NCBI GenBank assembly: GCA_029582155.1
Contig: CM055901.1
Coordinates: 41,565,616 to 41,629,615, forward strand
Length of the DNA: 64,000 bases
Source of the DNA: Panopea generosa
Lineage: Eukaryota; Mollusca; Bivalvia; Adapedonta; Hiatellidae
Direction: 5' to 3'
Shown here piece by piece: positions 61,901-63,723 of this stretch. Position 1 is the first letter of the stretch, and every line of letters starts with the position of its first letter. Below the pieces are notes generated by a model that saw nothing but the letters and a program-made list of their open reading frames with translations, was not told the DNA's origin and did no database searches. A program made the position numbers and the translations under genes.

Positions 61901-62240
61901 CAACATTGGGTCTCATTGTCATTTGTCTCTCACCGCTGATTTAAGTGGGAAAGTTAACAGTGACTTGCTGAGGTGGTTTTCCTTGAGTACTGATTAATCT
62001 TACAGGATCCCAGGAAAGAGTGATAATGTTTTTAAGGTATTTAAATGTTTTTATATGGGAACCATGCCACACATATTGAAATGAATGTGCTATTCATAGT
62101 TATTATATCTGACCTTTATAGGTTGGAAGTGCTTCTGACATGATTTCCCAGTACGAGGAGGCCTTGTCAAGATTTGAGAAAGAGGAGACCGTGAATGAGG
62201 AGGCAGTTTCTATACGATACGAAAAAGTCTGTAGAGTTGT
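4827..62240 (+). CDS. DUF4062-NACHT (STAND) ATPase, nephrocystin-3/TTC41-like; 17 exons, 3' end outside window
   Basis: Full gene span; exons are listed separately. Joining them gives 749 codons plus 2 nt with no stop and matching phases at all 16 junctions. Seen in the protein: a DUF4062-like start at residues 17-47 (VKLFITSYTDDFFSERE, then ILPELRSWC), the linker motif VLGRED at 260-265, Walker A GDPGLGKSS at 287-295, FHFVGAVPGS at 325-334, Walker B VIIFVDALNQ at 379-388, WLPRKLSPQVRCVFSTIN at 400-417, the GxP-like NPLWL at 476-480, LRPYGDSSEGRLDFYHRA at 598-615 and EYPHQL at 668-673. This order is known from metazoan NACHT-TPR proteins annotated as nephrocystin-3-like or TTC41-like; TEP1 and NWD1 share the N-terminal half but carry WD40 repeats. 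TPRs are expected beyond the window. STAND ATPases are usually cytosolic nucleotide switches. The exact orthology and role are inference. Confidence 0.85.
4985..6325. mobile_element. Tc1/mariner-like transposon, decayed, in intron 1
   Basis: Terminal inverted repeats of about 30 bp bound the element. The left end reads ATATACTGAACCAAAAAAGA and the reverse-complemented right end ATATACTGACCAAAAAAAGA, each flanked by TA as expected for this superfamily. The length of about 1.34 kb suits a one-gene Tc1 element. The interior holds a broken transposase. It was inserted 44 bp after the exon 1 donor, in the same orientation as the host gene. Confidence 0.85.
5296..6048 (+). pseudogene. Tc1-like transposase pseudogene
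   Basis: Residual Tc1 transposase in several frames. An N-terminal paired-like helix-turn-helix runs 5296-5481 (MPRILQNLQDRVVGMLEAG..., then GRPRV). A frameshift near 5475 leads to a segment resembling the second DNA-binding domain, ending at an in-frame TGA near 5571. Catalytic-core pieces follow: LLSDESRF (first Asp) near 5650, VMVWGGI-like sequence near 5783, LQQDNTTPHIARD (second Asp) near 5920 and PDLNPIELLW (third acidic residue) near 6013. The frame breaks and stops mean it cannot make an active enzyme. Confidence 0.85.
6326..6716. other. Remainder of intron 1, nothing recognised
   Basis: AT-rich sequence with no repeat structure that I can identify. It ends in a T-rich tract (6700-6714) and AAG, the acceptor of exon 2. 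Confidence 0.5.
6717..6785 (+). CDS. Exon 2: DUF4062 continuation
   Basis: 23 codons, phase 0 at both ends, acceptor TTTTTTTTTAAG and donor TGG|GTATGT. It encodes ILPELRSWCETKQLHLSEKF and then VKW. The 'xxPELRxWC' stretch directly after the first strand is typical of DUF4062 proteins, where the expected wording is 'VFPELRxxC'. Confidence 0.85.
6994..7239. mobile_element. MITE-like element with about 50-bp inverted repeats in intron 2
   Basis: The left part (GGTTTCACTAAATATCTCGG, then CCTGAGATTTTCCTCAACT) is matched in inverted orientation by the right part (AAGTTGAGGAAAATCTCAAG, then TTGAGATGTATAGTGAAACC). The interior is about 150 bp with no open frame. The size and long inverted ends indicate a non-autonomous DNA transposon. 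Confidence 0.6.
7323..7432 (+). CDS. Exon 3: DUF4062 middle
   Basis: Acceptor GTTAAG|GG; donor ACAAG|GTTAGT, ending in phase 2. It encodes GSRRPEKRDPTSQEKVQTSI followed by ENCYFNNVMPMFLNFT. In related proteins this segment carries the '...Q...L.EI..C.....F...LGERYGW' region; here ENCYFNNVMPMF takes that place. The WG at the exon 2/3 junction parallels the 'RWG' of the family. Confidence 0.82.
7488..7585. repeat. Dispersed repeat end ('AATTTTCGTGG' type)
   Basis: The stretch CTGTGAAATCATTAATTTTC followed by AATTTTCGTGGATTTTGTGG and CAACGAAATCAAATACCCAC is a kind of short dispersed element I recognise from bivalve genomes. A similar 'GTTTCAACGAATTTAAG' motif at about 8425-8442 could be its far end. 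I could not prove the boundaries. Confidence 0.4.
7586..8629. other. Intron 3 filler, no supported gene
   Basis: An open frame of 100 codons (8146-8448) has an in-frame ATG and a hydrophobic middle. It has no splice partners, no recognisable family and lies inside an intron, so I do not call it. A short GT run lies at 7781-7792. Otherwise nothing is seen. Confidence 0.4.
8630..8890. repeat. Degenerate direct repeat of about 165 bp
   Basis: Two related blocks, near 8655 and 8818, share 'CAATGGAACTTCA' followed by 'GTTCACT' and 'AAAGGGACTC', with 'GTTATGGCCCCTTTT' between them. Degenerate internal tandem units of this kind also occur in the larger composite elements of this window. Confidence 0.4.
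9090..9223 (+). CDS. Exon 4: end of DUF4062; its 3' end seeds a tandem array
   Basis: Acceptor CTGTTGCAG; the split serine codon AG|T completes exon 3. It encodes SEGVGWVPMWGECPDEHIED followed by YIEEYGLLMEDLEVMYGAYR and EDNHN. 'GVGWVP' corresponds to the 'ERYGWVP' motif of DUF4062 proteins, and 'DLEVMYGAY' to the conserved 'TELEIxxG' helix. The donor is AACT|GTAAGT, phase 1. The last 46 nt are the template of the 52-bp repeat that follows directly. Confidence 0.88.
9178..11720 (+). repeat. 52-bp minisatellite made of exon 4 3' end plus donor
   Basis: About 49 head-to-tail copies. The unit begins GACCTGGWGGTGATGTATGG, continues with 'YRTACAGGGRGGATAATCAT' and ends AACT|GTAAGT. Copy 1 is the true exon 4 end plus the first six intron bases, so the unit is exactly 46 exonic and 6 intronic nt. 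Nearly every copy keeps AACTGTAAGT; a few read GTTAGT, GTGAGC or GGAAGT. A subgroup has a shortened 'ATGGGGTTACAGGGAG' middle. Minus-strand open frames in the array (for example 10872-11287) are periodic by-products. Confidence 0.97.
11866..12055. mobile_element. MITE, copy 1 (ACAGTCAAACCTGT ends)
   Basis: A 180-190 bp element whose left end ACATACAGTCAAACCTGT is matched inverted by the right end ACAGGTTTAACTGTATGT. The interior contains GAAAGCATAGAAATGGGAAA and 'TAGCAAATATGGCTGC'. A second copy with the same interior is at 49801-49985. Confidence 0.75.
12056..12369. other. Intron 4 spacer, nothing recognised
   Basis: Unique-looking AT-rich DNA between a MITE and the next tandem array; no open frame or repeat structure. 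Confidence 0.5.
12370..13395. repeat. About 26-bp degenerate tandem array
   Basis: About 40 diverged copies of a unit close to 'TAGATTCTATAGATGGTAGG' plus 'RTATGC'. Copies vary in length and sequence more than in the splice-junction arrays, suggesting an older array. It lies in intron 4. Confidence 0.9.
13598..13995. repeat. 16-bp tandem array
   Basis: About 25 copies of TAACTGCTGGTATGTG, with variants GGCTGG, ACAGCTGG and CTAGTATG and occasional insertion of an 11-bp 'ACAGCTGTAAC' piece. It lies about 110 bp before the exon 5 acceptor. Confidence 0.95.
14109..14239 (+). CDS. Exon 5
   Basis: Acceptor GTATTACAG; donor CCT|GTATGT, phase 0. It completes the split codon from exon 4 and encodes SLFLIREDSVLETAPEAEKK, then HFLRRSPVSDKLQCCGDKIA and QKFP. 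In related proteins the segment after the DUF4062 core reads like 'NALFYxRD', then a 'KL..LK..I' helix; SLFLIREDS and KLQCCGDKI fit that pattern. Confidence 0.85.
14398..16168 (+). mobile_element. Composite 'AGCTCACAGGTGAGC' element, copy A
   Basis: It starts AGCTCACAGGTGAGCTTTTG, runs through 'GTGTCCATCGTC' and ends 'GGGCCATCTTGGCCCTCTTG'. Between the ends are about nine degenerate tandem units of about 165 bp. Each carries ACAGAAATGTTCCTTGGGTG, ACCAAGTTTGTTCAAGCCAT and 'AAAAAACATGGCGGCCAGGG'. I recognise this family from bivalve genomes; it has no coding capacity. The open frames at 14576-15068 only follow the internal repeat. It lies in intron 5; related copies are at 23082-24882 and 50185-50374. 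Confidence 0.85.
16169..16740. other. Intron 5 remainder
   Basis: It contains a short piece (about 16190-16320) with 'TCAAAATGGCAGCCAGTC' and 'TTGAGGTTAAAGGTTACAG' that looks like a fragment of another dispersed element. The rest is plain AT-rich intron ending in the exon 6 acceptor TTTTTCAG. Confidence 0.4.
16741..16833 (+). CDS. Exon 6
   Basis: 31 codons, phase 0 at both ends; acceptor GATTTTTCAG, donor GCA|GTAAGC. It encodes PSRLIKYHCEYKGLDSRKHP, then HLEIDVNLRQA. This resembles the region between DUF4062 and NACHT in nephrocystin-3-like proteins ('...Y.C.Y.G......V.L..L..F...V'). No catalytic residues are expected here. Confidence 0.8.
16834..17716. other. Intron 6; includes a dispersed-repeat fragment
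   Basis: Between about 17060 and 17410 the text (AGAGCTATGGCCCTTGAAG, 'GGTATGGCCCTTGATGG', ending 'GGACCTCTTGTTT') resembles the non-coding composite elements of this window. The open frame at 17193-17444 lies within it and I reject it as a gene. The remainder is unremarkable. Confidence 0.4.
17717..17872 (+). CDS. Exon 7: lead-in to the NACHT domain
   Basis: 52 codons, phase 0; acceptor ACATTTCAG, donor AAG|GTGACT. The C-terminal part, HETFMRLKGSTVLGREDILQ, matches the conserved 'HxxFMxxxxxxxVGRxxxLxx' motif just before the P-loop domain of NACHT-TPR and NWD proteins. Residues VLGRED are 260-265. Confidence 0.9.
17980..18490 (-). mobile_element. LINE 3' fragment (CR1/L2-like C-terminus), minus strand
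   Basis: Read on the minus strand, 18444 down to 18290 encodes WYYICKQCYLNIVEDEIHFR followed by CCPKFDNLHEHLNAKIDELC and a stop. The pattern 'C..C...VEDE.HF...CP.....' is the zinc-finger-like tail of the reverse-transcriptase ORF of CR1/L2-type LINEs. The AT-rich DNA to about 17980 would be its 3' untranslated end. The element is 5' truncated, as LINE insertions usually are. It lies in intron 7. Confidence 0.6.
18520..20030 (+). repeat. 55-bp minisatellite carrying the exon 8 acceptor
   Basis: About 27 copies of a 55-bp unit. The 3' part reads CATATGTATTTATCTGATTACAG and the 5' part ATAGAGGACTCTGTATTATG. The true exon 8 starts ATAGAGGACTATGTATTAAG, so each copy holds an acceptor-like AG plus about 18-20 nt of exon 8. 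Two subtypes alternate, TTATCTGATTACAG and TTGCCTGGTTACAG. The last copy, next to the exon, is shortened. Open frames on both strands here (for example 19843-20067) are products of the repeat. Confidence 0.97.
20012..20148 (+). CDS. Exon 8: Walker A / P-loop exon
   Basis: It encodes IEDYVLREEKDVPLLLLGDP, then GLGKSSVLCKCANILCDKVK and AGSLK. GDPGLGKSS (residues 287-295) is an intact Walker A motif (GxxGxGKS/T) preceded by the hydrophobic strand VPLLLL, as in NACHT ATPases; it should bind the phosphates of ATP or GTP with Mg2+. The acceptor is CTGATTACAG at 20011, the last AG of the 55-bp array. The donor is AAAAG|GTAAAA, phase 2. Confidence 0.95.
20395..20930. repeat. Degenerate triplicated dispersed repeat in intron 8
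   Basis: Three related blocks share 'GTTTTGGACCAACAAC', 'GAACATGARCCTGTGGTCTT' and 'GTGGYCCTTTGTTCTTT', spaced about 170 bp apart. This resembles the internal units of the composite elements elsewhere, but I see no defined ends. Confidence 0.45.
20931..22576. other. Intron 8 remainder; one relatively GC-richer island
   Basis: A small perfect hairpin lies at 21737-21761 (CAAGGAATTTT, loop AGA, AAAATTCCTTG). Around 21860-22100 the sequence is richer in CG and contains CACGTGATCGTGACGT and a minus-strand TATATAAGG at about 22065. A minus-strand open frame of 104 codons (21847-22161) covers it but matches no family I recognise. It could be an old element or a promoter-like piece; I make no call. 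Confidence 0.35.
22577..22688 (+). CDS. Exon 9: NACHT domain
   Basis: Acceptor ACTTTTAG; donor AAT|GTAAAT, phase 0. With the AG from exon 8 it encodes RSDGKNCHIFFHFVGAVPGS, then TFLEPMLKRLLREMDFVN. FHFVGAVPGSTxLExML is closely similar to the strand-helix after the P-loop in nephrocystin-3-like proteins ('xHFVGxxxxSTxxxxxLxRL'). Confidence 0.92.
22689..23081. other. Intron 9 start, nothing recognised
   Basis: AT-rich intron without repeats or open frames; it ends at the composite element. Confidence 0.5.
23082..24882 (+). mobile_element. Composite 'ACTCACAGGTGAGC' element, copy B
   Basis: Same organisation as the element at 14398-16168: head ACTCACAGGTGAGCTTTTGT, several 'GTCCGTTGTCTGTCATC' steps, then about ten degenerate units of about 165 bp and the tail 'GGGCCATCTTGGCCCTCTTG'. 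Units alternate between a 'GGGCCAATTTTGATATAAC' and a 'GGCTCGATTTTAAAATAAT' version, giving a two-unit period. No coding capacity. Confidence 0.85.
24883..25569. other. Intron 9 middle, nothing recognised
   Basis: AT-rich DNA without tandem or inverted structure that I can see, up to the LINE remnant. Confidence 0.5.
25570..26670 (+). mobile_element. Decayed LINE (CR1/L2/Rex-like reverse transcriptase remnant)
   Basis: On the plus strand, pieces in changing frames read as a non-LTR reverse transcriptase: QKSVDTGKLSKDWRNA near 25762, KKGDRHAPENYRSV near 25831, ILSKQLEHIICHDM near 25881 and DLSKGF near 25958. A C-terminal part follows, with DIDKLECVQRLA near 26318 and DLPPLQERRRHQKL near 26421. 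The catalytic YxDD region is missing, apparently by internal deletion, and there are many stops and frameshifts, so it is inactive. It lies in intron 9. Confidence 0.8.
26800..26907 (+). CDS. Exon 10: Walker B exon
   Basis: 36 codons, phase 0; acceptor TTGTTATAG, donor CAA|GTAAGT. It encodes DSNMPRDVNAAAQMCCSMLS, then NPNTRPVIIFVDALNQ. VIIFVDALNQ (residues 379-388) is the Walker B strand with the Mg2+-coordinating aspartate; 'xxxxDALNQ' is the form typical of NACHT-TPR/NWD STAND ATPases. Confidence 0.95.
26908..27230. other. Intron 10 start, nothing recognised
   Basis: Plain intronic DNA with a duplicated 'ATACCACCATGCA' and 'TAAAATTTAATT' segment near 27125-27200. No gene supported. Confidence 0.4.
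27231..28560. repeat. Dispersed element fragment, partly shared with 40220-40440
   Basis: The segment from about 27531 to 27960 (leaving out the MITE at 27597-27818) matches 40252-40440. Shared strings include 'GTCTTCYAAAATGTTT', GAATGAACACGCTGTCCCTT and CTTGTGCCAATGTC, TGATGACGTCAC and GTGAAACAAACA. The ends of this shared repeat are not defined. A minus-strand open frame at 28101-28496 (131 codons) lies in the right part; I recognise no domain and do not call it a gene. Confidence 0.5.
27597..27818. mobile_element. piggyBac-type MITE with TTAA target duplication
   Basis: A 222-bp element flanked on both sides by TTAA (27593-27596 and 27819-27822). Its ends are inverted: CCCTTTACTTCATA on the left and TATGAAGTAAAGGG on the right. 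TTAA flanks and ends starting CCC are characteristic of piggyBac elements. The centre (27701-27767) is a near-perfect palindrome with 32-bp arms, two mismatches and a TTG loop. The related repeat near 40310 has an unoccupied 'TTACTATTAAGCTGATAG' at the corresponding position. Confidence 0.85.
28590..28755. repeat. Three-copy direct repeat before exon 11
   Basis: Three copies of a unit of about 55 bp containing 'TTGYGATAAAAACAAGG' and 'GTCTTTCTAYAMAATAAT' stand directly before the exon 11 acceptor. The last copy merges into the pyrimidine tract of the splice site. Confidence 0.7.
28760..28933 (+). CDS. Exon 11: NACHT sensor region
   Basis: 58 codons, phase 0; donor AAA|GTAAGT. The acceptor GCTTTTTAG at 28759 keeps the frame with exon 10; a second AG seven bases downstream (28766) would shift it. 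It encodes FSDDQAAKVMSWLPRKLSPQ, then VRCVFSTINTSAQHKTLVKR and more, ending ISPLDMISRK. 'WLPRxLxPxVRxxxST' is highly typical of the strand after Walker B in NACHT-TPR/NWD proteins. Confidence 0.93.
29025..32950. repeat. 50/51-bp minisatellite in intron 11
   Basis: About 78 copies of a unit containing GAAGAGAGWGGTTGCCAACA, TAAAMCCATCTGTATAA and 'TTAGATATGTAGT' (50 bp) or 'CTTAGATCTGTAGT' (51 bp). A larger period of about 1512 bp is visible: the variant GTTGCGAACATAAAACC recurs at 30377 and 31889 and the variant GTGGTTTCCAAC near 30223 and 31735. The minus strand shows long 17-residue periodic open frames such as MLATTLFTTDLSYTDGF. These follow from the 51-bp phase and are not genes. Confidence 0.97.
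33000..37631 (+). repeat. 41-bp minisatellite carrying the exon 12 acceptor
   Basis: About 112 copies of a 41-bp unit: 20 nt TATATCTGTGTTTACTACAG followed by 21 nt GGTATAGCACATGAGATGAT and G. The true exon 12 begins GGTATAGTACATGAGATGAT and G, so every unit includes an acceptor and the first seven codons of exon 12. Variants include TATGTCTGTG, TTATTACAG, GTGCACGAGATATG (38-bp units) and GTTAACTACAG. The array ends at the exon itself. Confidence 0.98.
37610..37797 (+). CDS. Exon 12: NACHT C-terminal helical part
   Basis: 62 codons plus 2 nt. It encodes GIVHEMMRKYDKIISESQVE, then RLLAHTSSENPLWLTVACEE and LCQYDRSHDIDDRINCLPDG, ending IL. ENPLWLTVACEEL corresponds to the conserved 'xNPLxLxxxxxEL' (GxP-type) motif of STAND ATPases. 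The acceptor is the last copy of the 41-bp array, CTGTTTTTACTACAG, with a longer T run than the decoys. The donor is CTTAA|GTAAGT, phase 2. Confidence 0.94.
37798..38140. other. Intron 12 start, nothing recognised
   Basis: AT-rich intron; a minus-strand open frame at 37778-38050 is composition-driven and overlaps exon 12, so I reject it. Confidence 0.5.
38141..42003 (+). mobile_element. Composite 'AGCTCGACTATT' element, interrupted
   Basis: The head AGCTCGACTATTCGGAGAAT and the tail AATAGTCGAGCGCGCTGTCC, ending CCGACAGCTCTTGTT, share an inverted GCTCGACTATT. Between them are about eight degenerate tandem units of 165-180 bp, each with TTAGATAACTCTTGCATGAA, 'TTATTGCCCTTGTTTGAC' and 'GTTAAAGTTTTGCATGC'. 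It has no protein-coding capacity. A separate transposon (39615-41700) sits inside one unit. I recognise this family from bivalve genomes. Confidence 0.85.
39615..41700. mobile_element. TA-flanked non-autonomous DNA transposon, nested
   Basis: A 2086-bp insertion with inverted ends CAGACCGTAATCCGTTCAAG on the left and CTTGAACGGATTACGGTCTG on the right, flanked by TA on both sides. Removing it restores the unit text 'CTCAATGTATTTGATTG' of the surrounding element, which proves the insertion. Both subterminal regions are rich in AAACG-type motifs (AAACGAAACG, CAAACGCA), a common feature of transposase binding sites. No transposase is visible. The interior shares 40252-40440 with 27531-27960. Confidence 0.88.
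42066..42235 (+). CDS. Exon 13: winged-helix-like region after NACHT
   Basis: Acceptor TGTTTGACAG; with the AA of exon 12 the split codon is Asn. It encodes NLLEELLKRFENEKGGTLIV, then ATLCLLEASAAGLLESELRQ and ILADEEKLTPPSPFDEK. The pattern 'LVxxxLxLLxxSxxGLxExELxxIL' is characteristic of this family's segment between NACHT and TPRs. The donor is AAAAAG|GTACTT, phase 1. Confidence 0.93.
42358..42550. repeat. Short 'TCACCTGTA' tandem array
   Basis: Degenerate repeats of about 9-11 bp built from TCACCTGTATCACCTGTCTC, with a larger step of about 60 bp including 'ACATATCTCACGTC'. Confidence 0.9.
42560..48418. repeat. 81-bp minisatellite in intron 13
   Basis: About 72 copies of an 81-bp unit: GTTATATCAATTACACCAAA, TAGAGAAGTGATATTATAGG, TTGTTGATTATATGTGTAGA and GATCCAGGTCATCTGAACAA plus A. 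The period is 27 codons, so a frame is kept through the array. Most units carry a TAG (ATATTATAGG), but units from about 47250 to 48420 mostly read ATATTGTACGATGTTGA, which removes that stop and gives open frames of up to 84 codons with a 27-residue period. There is no splice evidence, so I regard these frames as non-coding. Confidence 0.97.
48419..49520. repeat. Degenerate repeats of about 180-190 bp
   Basis: About six very diverged units share 'TGCATGGTTTTGAGTAGTA'-like, 'AACTATGGACCAA'-like, 'GACTCTGGACTAAAC'-like and 'CAGGTGCTAAACACAAAAA'-like pieces. This looks like another long-decayed composite element. Open frames on the minus strand at 49370-49666 are not convincing. Confidence 0.5.
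49680..50000 (+). mobile_element. Fragment of 'AGCTCTACTGGCCAAAGC' element interrupted by a MITE
   Basis: AGCTCTACTGGCCAAAGCCC and 'AGAAAGGACTTATGCAATG' at 49681-49725 form the head of a third composite-type repeat. Its text is followed at 49801 by the MITE and I cannot identify its continuation. Confidence 0.45.
49801..49985. mobile_element. MITE, copy 2 (relative of 11866-12055)
   Basis: It shares GAAAGCATAGAAATGGGAAA, 'TAGCAAATGTGGCTGCC' and the end ACACAGGTTTTACTGTA with the copy in intron 4. The left end is ATACAGACGAATCTGTCTTA, so the inverted repeats have diverged. Confidence 0.75.
50185..50374 (+). mobile_element. Composite 'GCTCACAGGTGAGC' element, copy C, internally deleted
   Basis: The head GCTCACAGGTGAGCTTTTGT and 'GTGTCCATCGTCCGTCCG' are joined after about 150 bp to a short tail ending 'GGGCCTCTTG'. 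All but a remnant of the internal tandem units seen in copies A and B is missing. It stands only 25 bp before the exon 14 acceptor. Confidence 0.75.
50400..50571 (+). CDS. Exon 14: conserved 'LRP...GRLDFYHRAL' region
   Basis: Acceptor ATATTTAACAG; donor CAGAG|GTAAGA, phase 2. It completes the split Asp codon and encodes DEKETSEKESSKYSGYLNNK, then KWAWVFGVLQPYLRPYGDSS and EGRLDFYHRALSKAVRQ. 'LRPxxxxxxGRLxFxHRxLxxAVxxRY' is one of the most recognisable blocks in nephrocystin-3-like NACHT-TPR proteins. Confidence 0.95.
50840..51172. repeat. 18-19 bp tandem array in intron 14
   Basis: About 18 copies of GATAGATGATTATAGTTAT, with variants GATACATGATTATAG, GATGTTTATAG and GGAACATGATT. Confidence 0.92.
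51453..51585 (+). CDS. Exon 15
   Basis: Acceptor GTATTTGTCAG; donor GTTGAG|GTATGT, phase 0. With the AG from exon 14 it encodes RYFQKKEDVDENIEVEEERP, then NAYNWWHKKLADFFEMIDNV and DRLVE. The acidic stretch is followed by WWHKKLADFFE, the counterpart of 'xxxHxxLAxYF' in the family. The donor is the first base of the 62-bp array. Confidence 0.93.
51586..61395 (+). repeat. 62-bp satellite filling the whole of intron 15
   Basis: About 158 copies of a 62-bp unit: GTACTTGTATATGTGTWGTT, KGTAGATATTATACTAGTCA, TCTCCTGGGTGTATCARCAA and AG. The first, shortened copy starts at the donor itself (GTATGTATATGTGTAGTTTG) and the last runs into the acceptor (GTTTGTTTGTTGCAG), so essentially no non-repeat intron remains. 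Each unit holds an AAAG|GTACTT donor-like site. Longer periods are all multiples of 62: 1178, 1984 and 2728 bp. Confidence 0.98.
57331..61366 (+). repeat. Recent 1984-bp higher-order duplication inside the 62-bp array
   Basis: Rare variants recur in the same order 1984 bp (32 units) later. GTATAAATAATACTAG occurs at 57541 and 59525, CAACAAGGGTACTTG near 58750 and 60734, and CATCGCCTGGGTG near 59170 and 61154. I found no difference between the two blocks at the places compared. The match begins near 57331/59315 and breaks near 61366. Confidence 0.85.
61396..61524 (+). CDS. Exon 16
   Basis: 43 codons, phase 0; acceptor TTTGTTGCAG, donor CAG|GTTCGT. It encodes EYPHQLVCLEDKYRLGKCLC, then DWRIFDVIYNEEFSSQLLAY and WRQ. 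'E.PYHL....D...L...L.D...F..LY......LL.YWR' is the family pattern just before the TPR repeats. Confidence 0.95.
61525..61799. other. Intron 16 start, nothing recognised
   Basis: AT-rich intron without structure, up to the SINE. Confidence 0.5.
61800..62025 (+). mobile_element. tRNA-derived SINE
   Basis: The first part is tRNA-like with a box A (TAGCTCAGTCGGTAG) and a box B (AGTTTGAATCC) about 35 bp apart. A tRNA-unrelated body follows with 'GAGGTGGTTTTCCTTGAGTAC', of the kind conserved among many invertebrate SINEs. The tRNA fold is imperfect and lacks a usable acceptor stem, so this is not a tRNA gene. It is transcribable in principle by RNA polymerase III from the internal boxes. Confidence 0.8.
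62122..62240 (+). CDS. Exon 17: last exon in window, start of TPR-leading helices
   Basis: 39 codons plus GT; acceptor CCTTTATAG, donor GTTGT|GTAAGT, phase 2. It encodes VGSASDMISQYEEALSRFEK, then EETVNEEAVSIRYEKVCRV. 'M...Y...L..LE.........Y..V..F' precedes TPR repeat 1 in nephrocystin-3-like proteins. The next exon and the TPR array must lie beyond base 64000. Confidence 0.9.
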
Positions 62241-62484
62241 GTAAGTAAAGTATTGTTTTCTTGTAGGTTTTTTTATCTTGCGAAACATTCATAAGTAAAT
62301 CATATCAGTATTTCTGTATCTTTTTGAAATTATTCCAATTGTTTTAAATTTATTTAATGATAAATTTGTAAATTGTGAAAAATTAATTTGAATCTGTTTT
62401 AACAATAATGTTTGGTGACTTTTCATAAATGTATATATACTTTAAACTGTTCAAATCATTGTTACTCTGTTTAAAGACGAATTA

Positions 62485-63723
62485 GTGTTGCTTTGTGAAC
62501 ATTCTGTGTGATGATAGATTTGTTTGTGACATTTAATGAACATTCTGTGTGATGATAGATTTATTTGTGACGTTTAATGAACATTCTGTGTGATGATAGA
62601 TTTATTTACGACATTTAATGGACATTCTGTGTGATGATAGATTTATTTATGACATTTAACGAACATTCAGTGTGATGATAGATTTATTTGTGACATTTAA
62701 TGAACATTCTGTGTGATGATAGATTTATTTGTGATGTTTAATGAATATTCTGTGTGATGATAGATTTGTTTGTGCCATTTAATGAACATTCTGTGTGATG
62801 ATAGATCTGTTTGTGCCATTTAATGAACATTCTGTGTGATGATAGATTTATTAGTGATGTTAAATGAACATTCTGTGTGATGATATATTTGTTTGTGACG
62901 TTAATGAACATTCATGTGTGATGATAGATTTATTTGTGTACATTTAATGAACATTCTGTGTGATGATAGATTTATTTGTGATGTTTAATGAACATTCTGT
63001 GTGATGATAGACTTATTTGTGACATCCTGTTTGTGATGTTTAATGAACATTCTGTGTGATGATAGACTTATTTGTGACATCCTGTTTGTGATGTTTAATG
63101 AATATTTTGTGTGATGATAGACTTATTTGTGACATCCTGTTTGTGATTTTTAATGAACATTCTGTGTGACGATAGACTTATTTGTGACATCCTGTTTGTG
63201 ATGTTTAATGAACATTCTGTGTGATGATAGATTTGTTTGTGACATTTAATGAACATTCTGTGTGATGATAGACTTATTTGTGACATCCTGTTTGTGATGT
63301 TTAATGAACATTCTGTGTGATGATAGATTGGTTTGTGACATTTAATGAACATTCTGTGTGATGATAGACTTATTTGTGACATCCTGTTTGTGATGTTTAA
63401 TGAACATTCTGTGTGATGATAAGACTTATTTGTGACATCCTGTTTGTGATGTTTAATGAACATTCTGTGTGATGATAGACTTATTTGTGACATTCTGTTT
63501 GTGATGTTTAATGAACTTTCTGTGTGATGATAGATTTATTTATGACATCCTGTTTGTGATGTTTAATGAACATTCTGTGTGATGATAAGACTTATTTGTG
63601 ACATCCTGTTTGTGATGTTTAATGAACATTCTGTGTGATGATAGATTTGTTTGTGACATTTAATGAACATTCTGTGTGATGATAGACTTATTTGTGACAT
63701 TCTGTTTGTGATGTTTAATGAAC
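62485..63723. repeat. About 41-bp / 56-bp mixed tandem array in intron 17
   Basis: About 28 copies of TTTAATGAACATTCTGTGTG followed by ATGATAGATTTATTTGTGAC. The distal half alternates with longer units that add CATCCTGTTTGTGATG. A minus-strand open frame at 63095-63493 simply follows the repeat. Confidence 0.95.
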
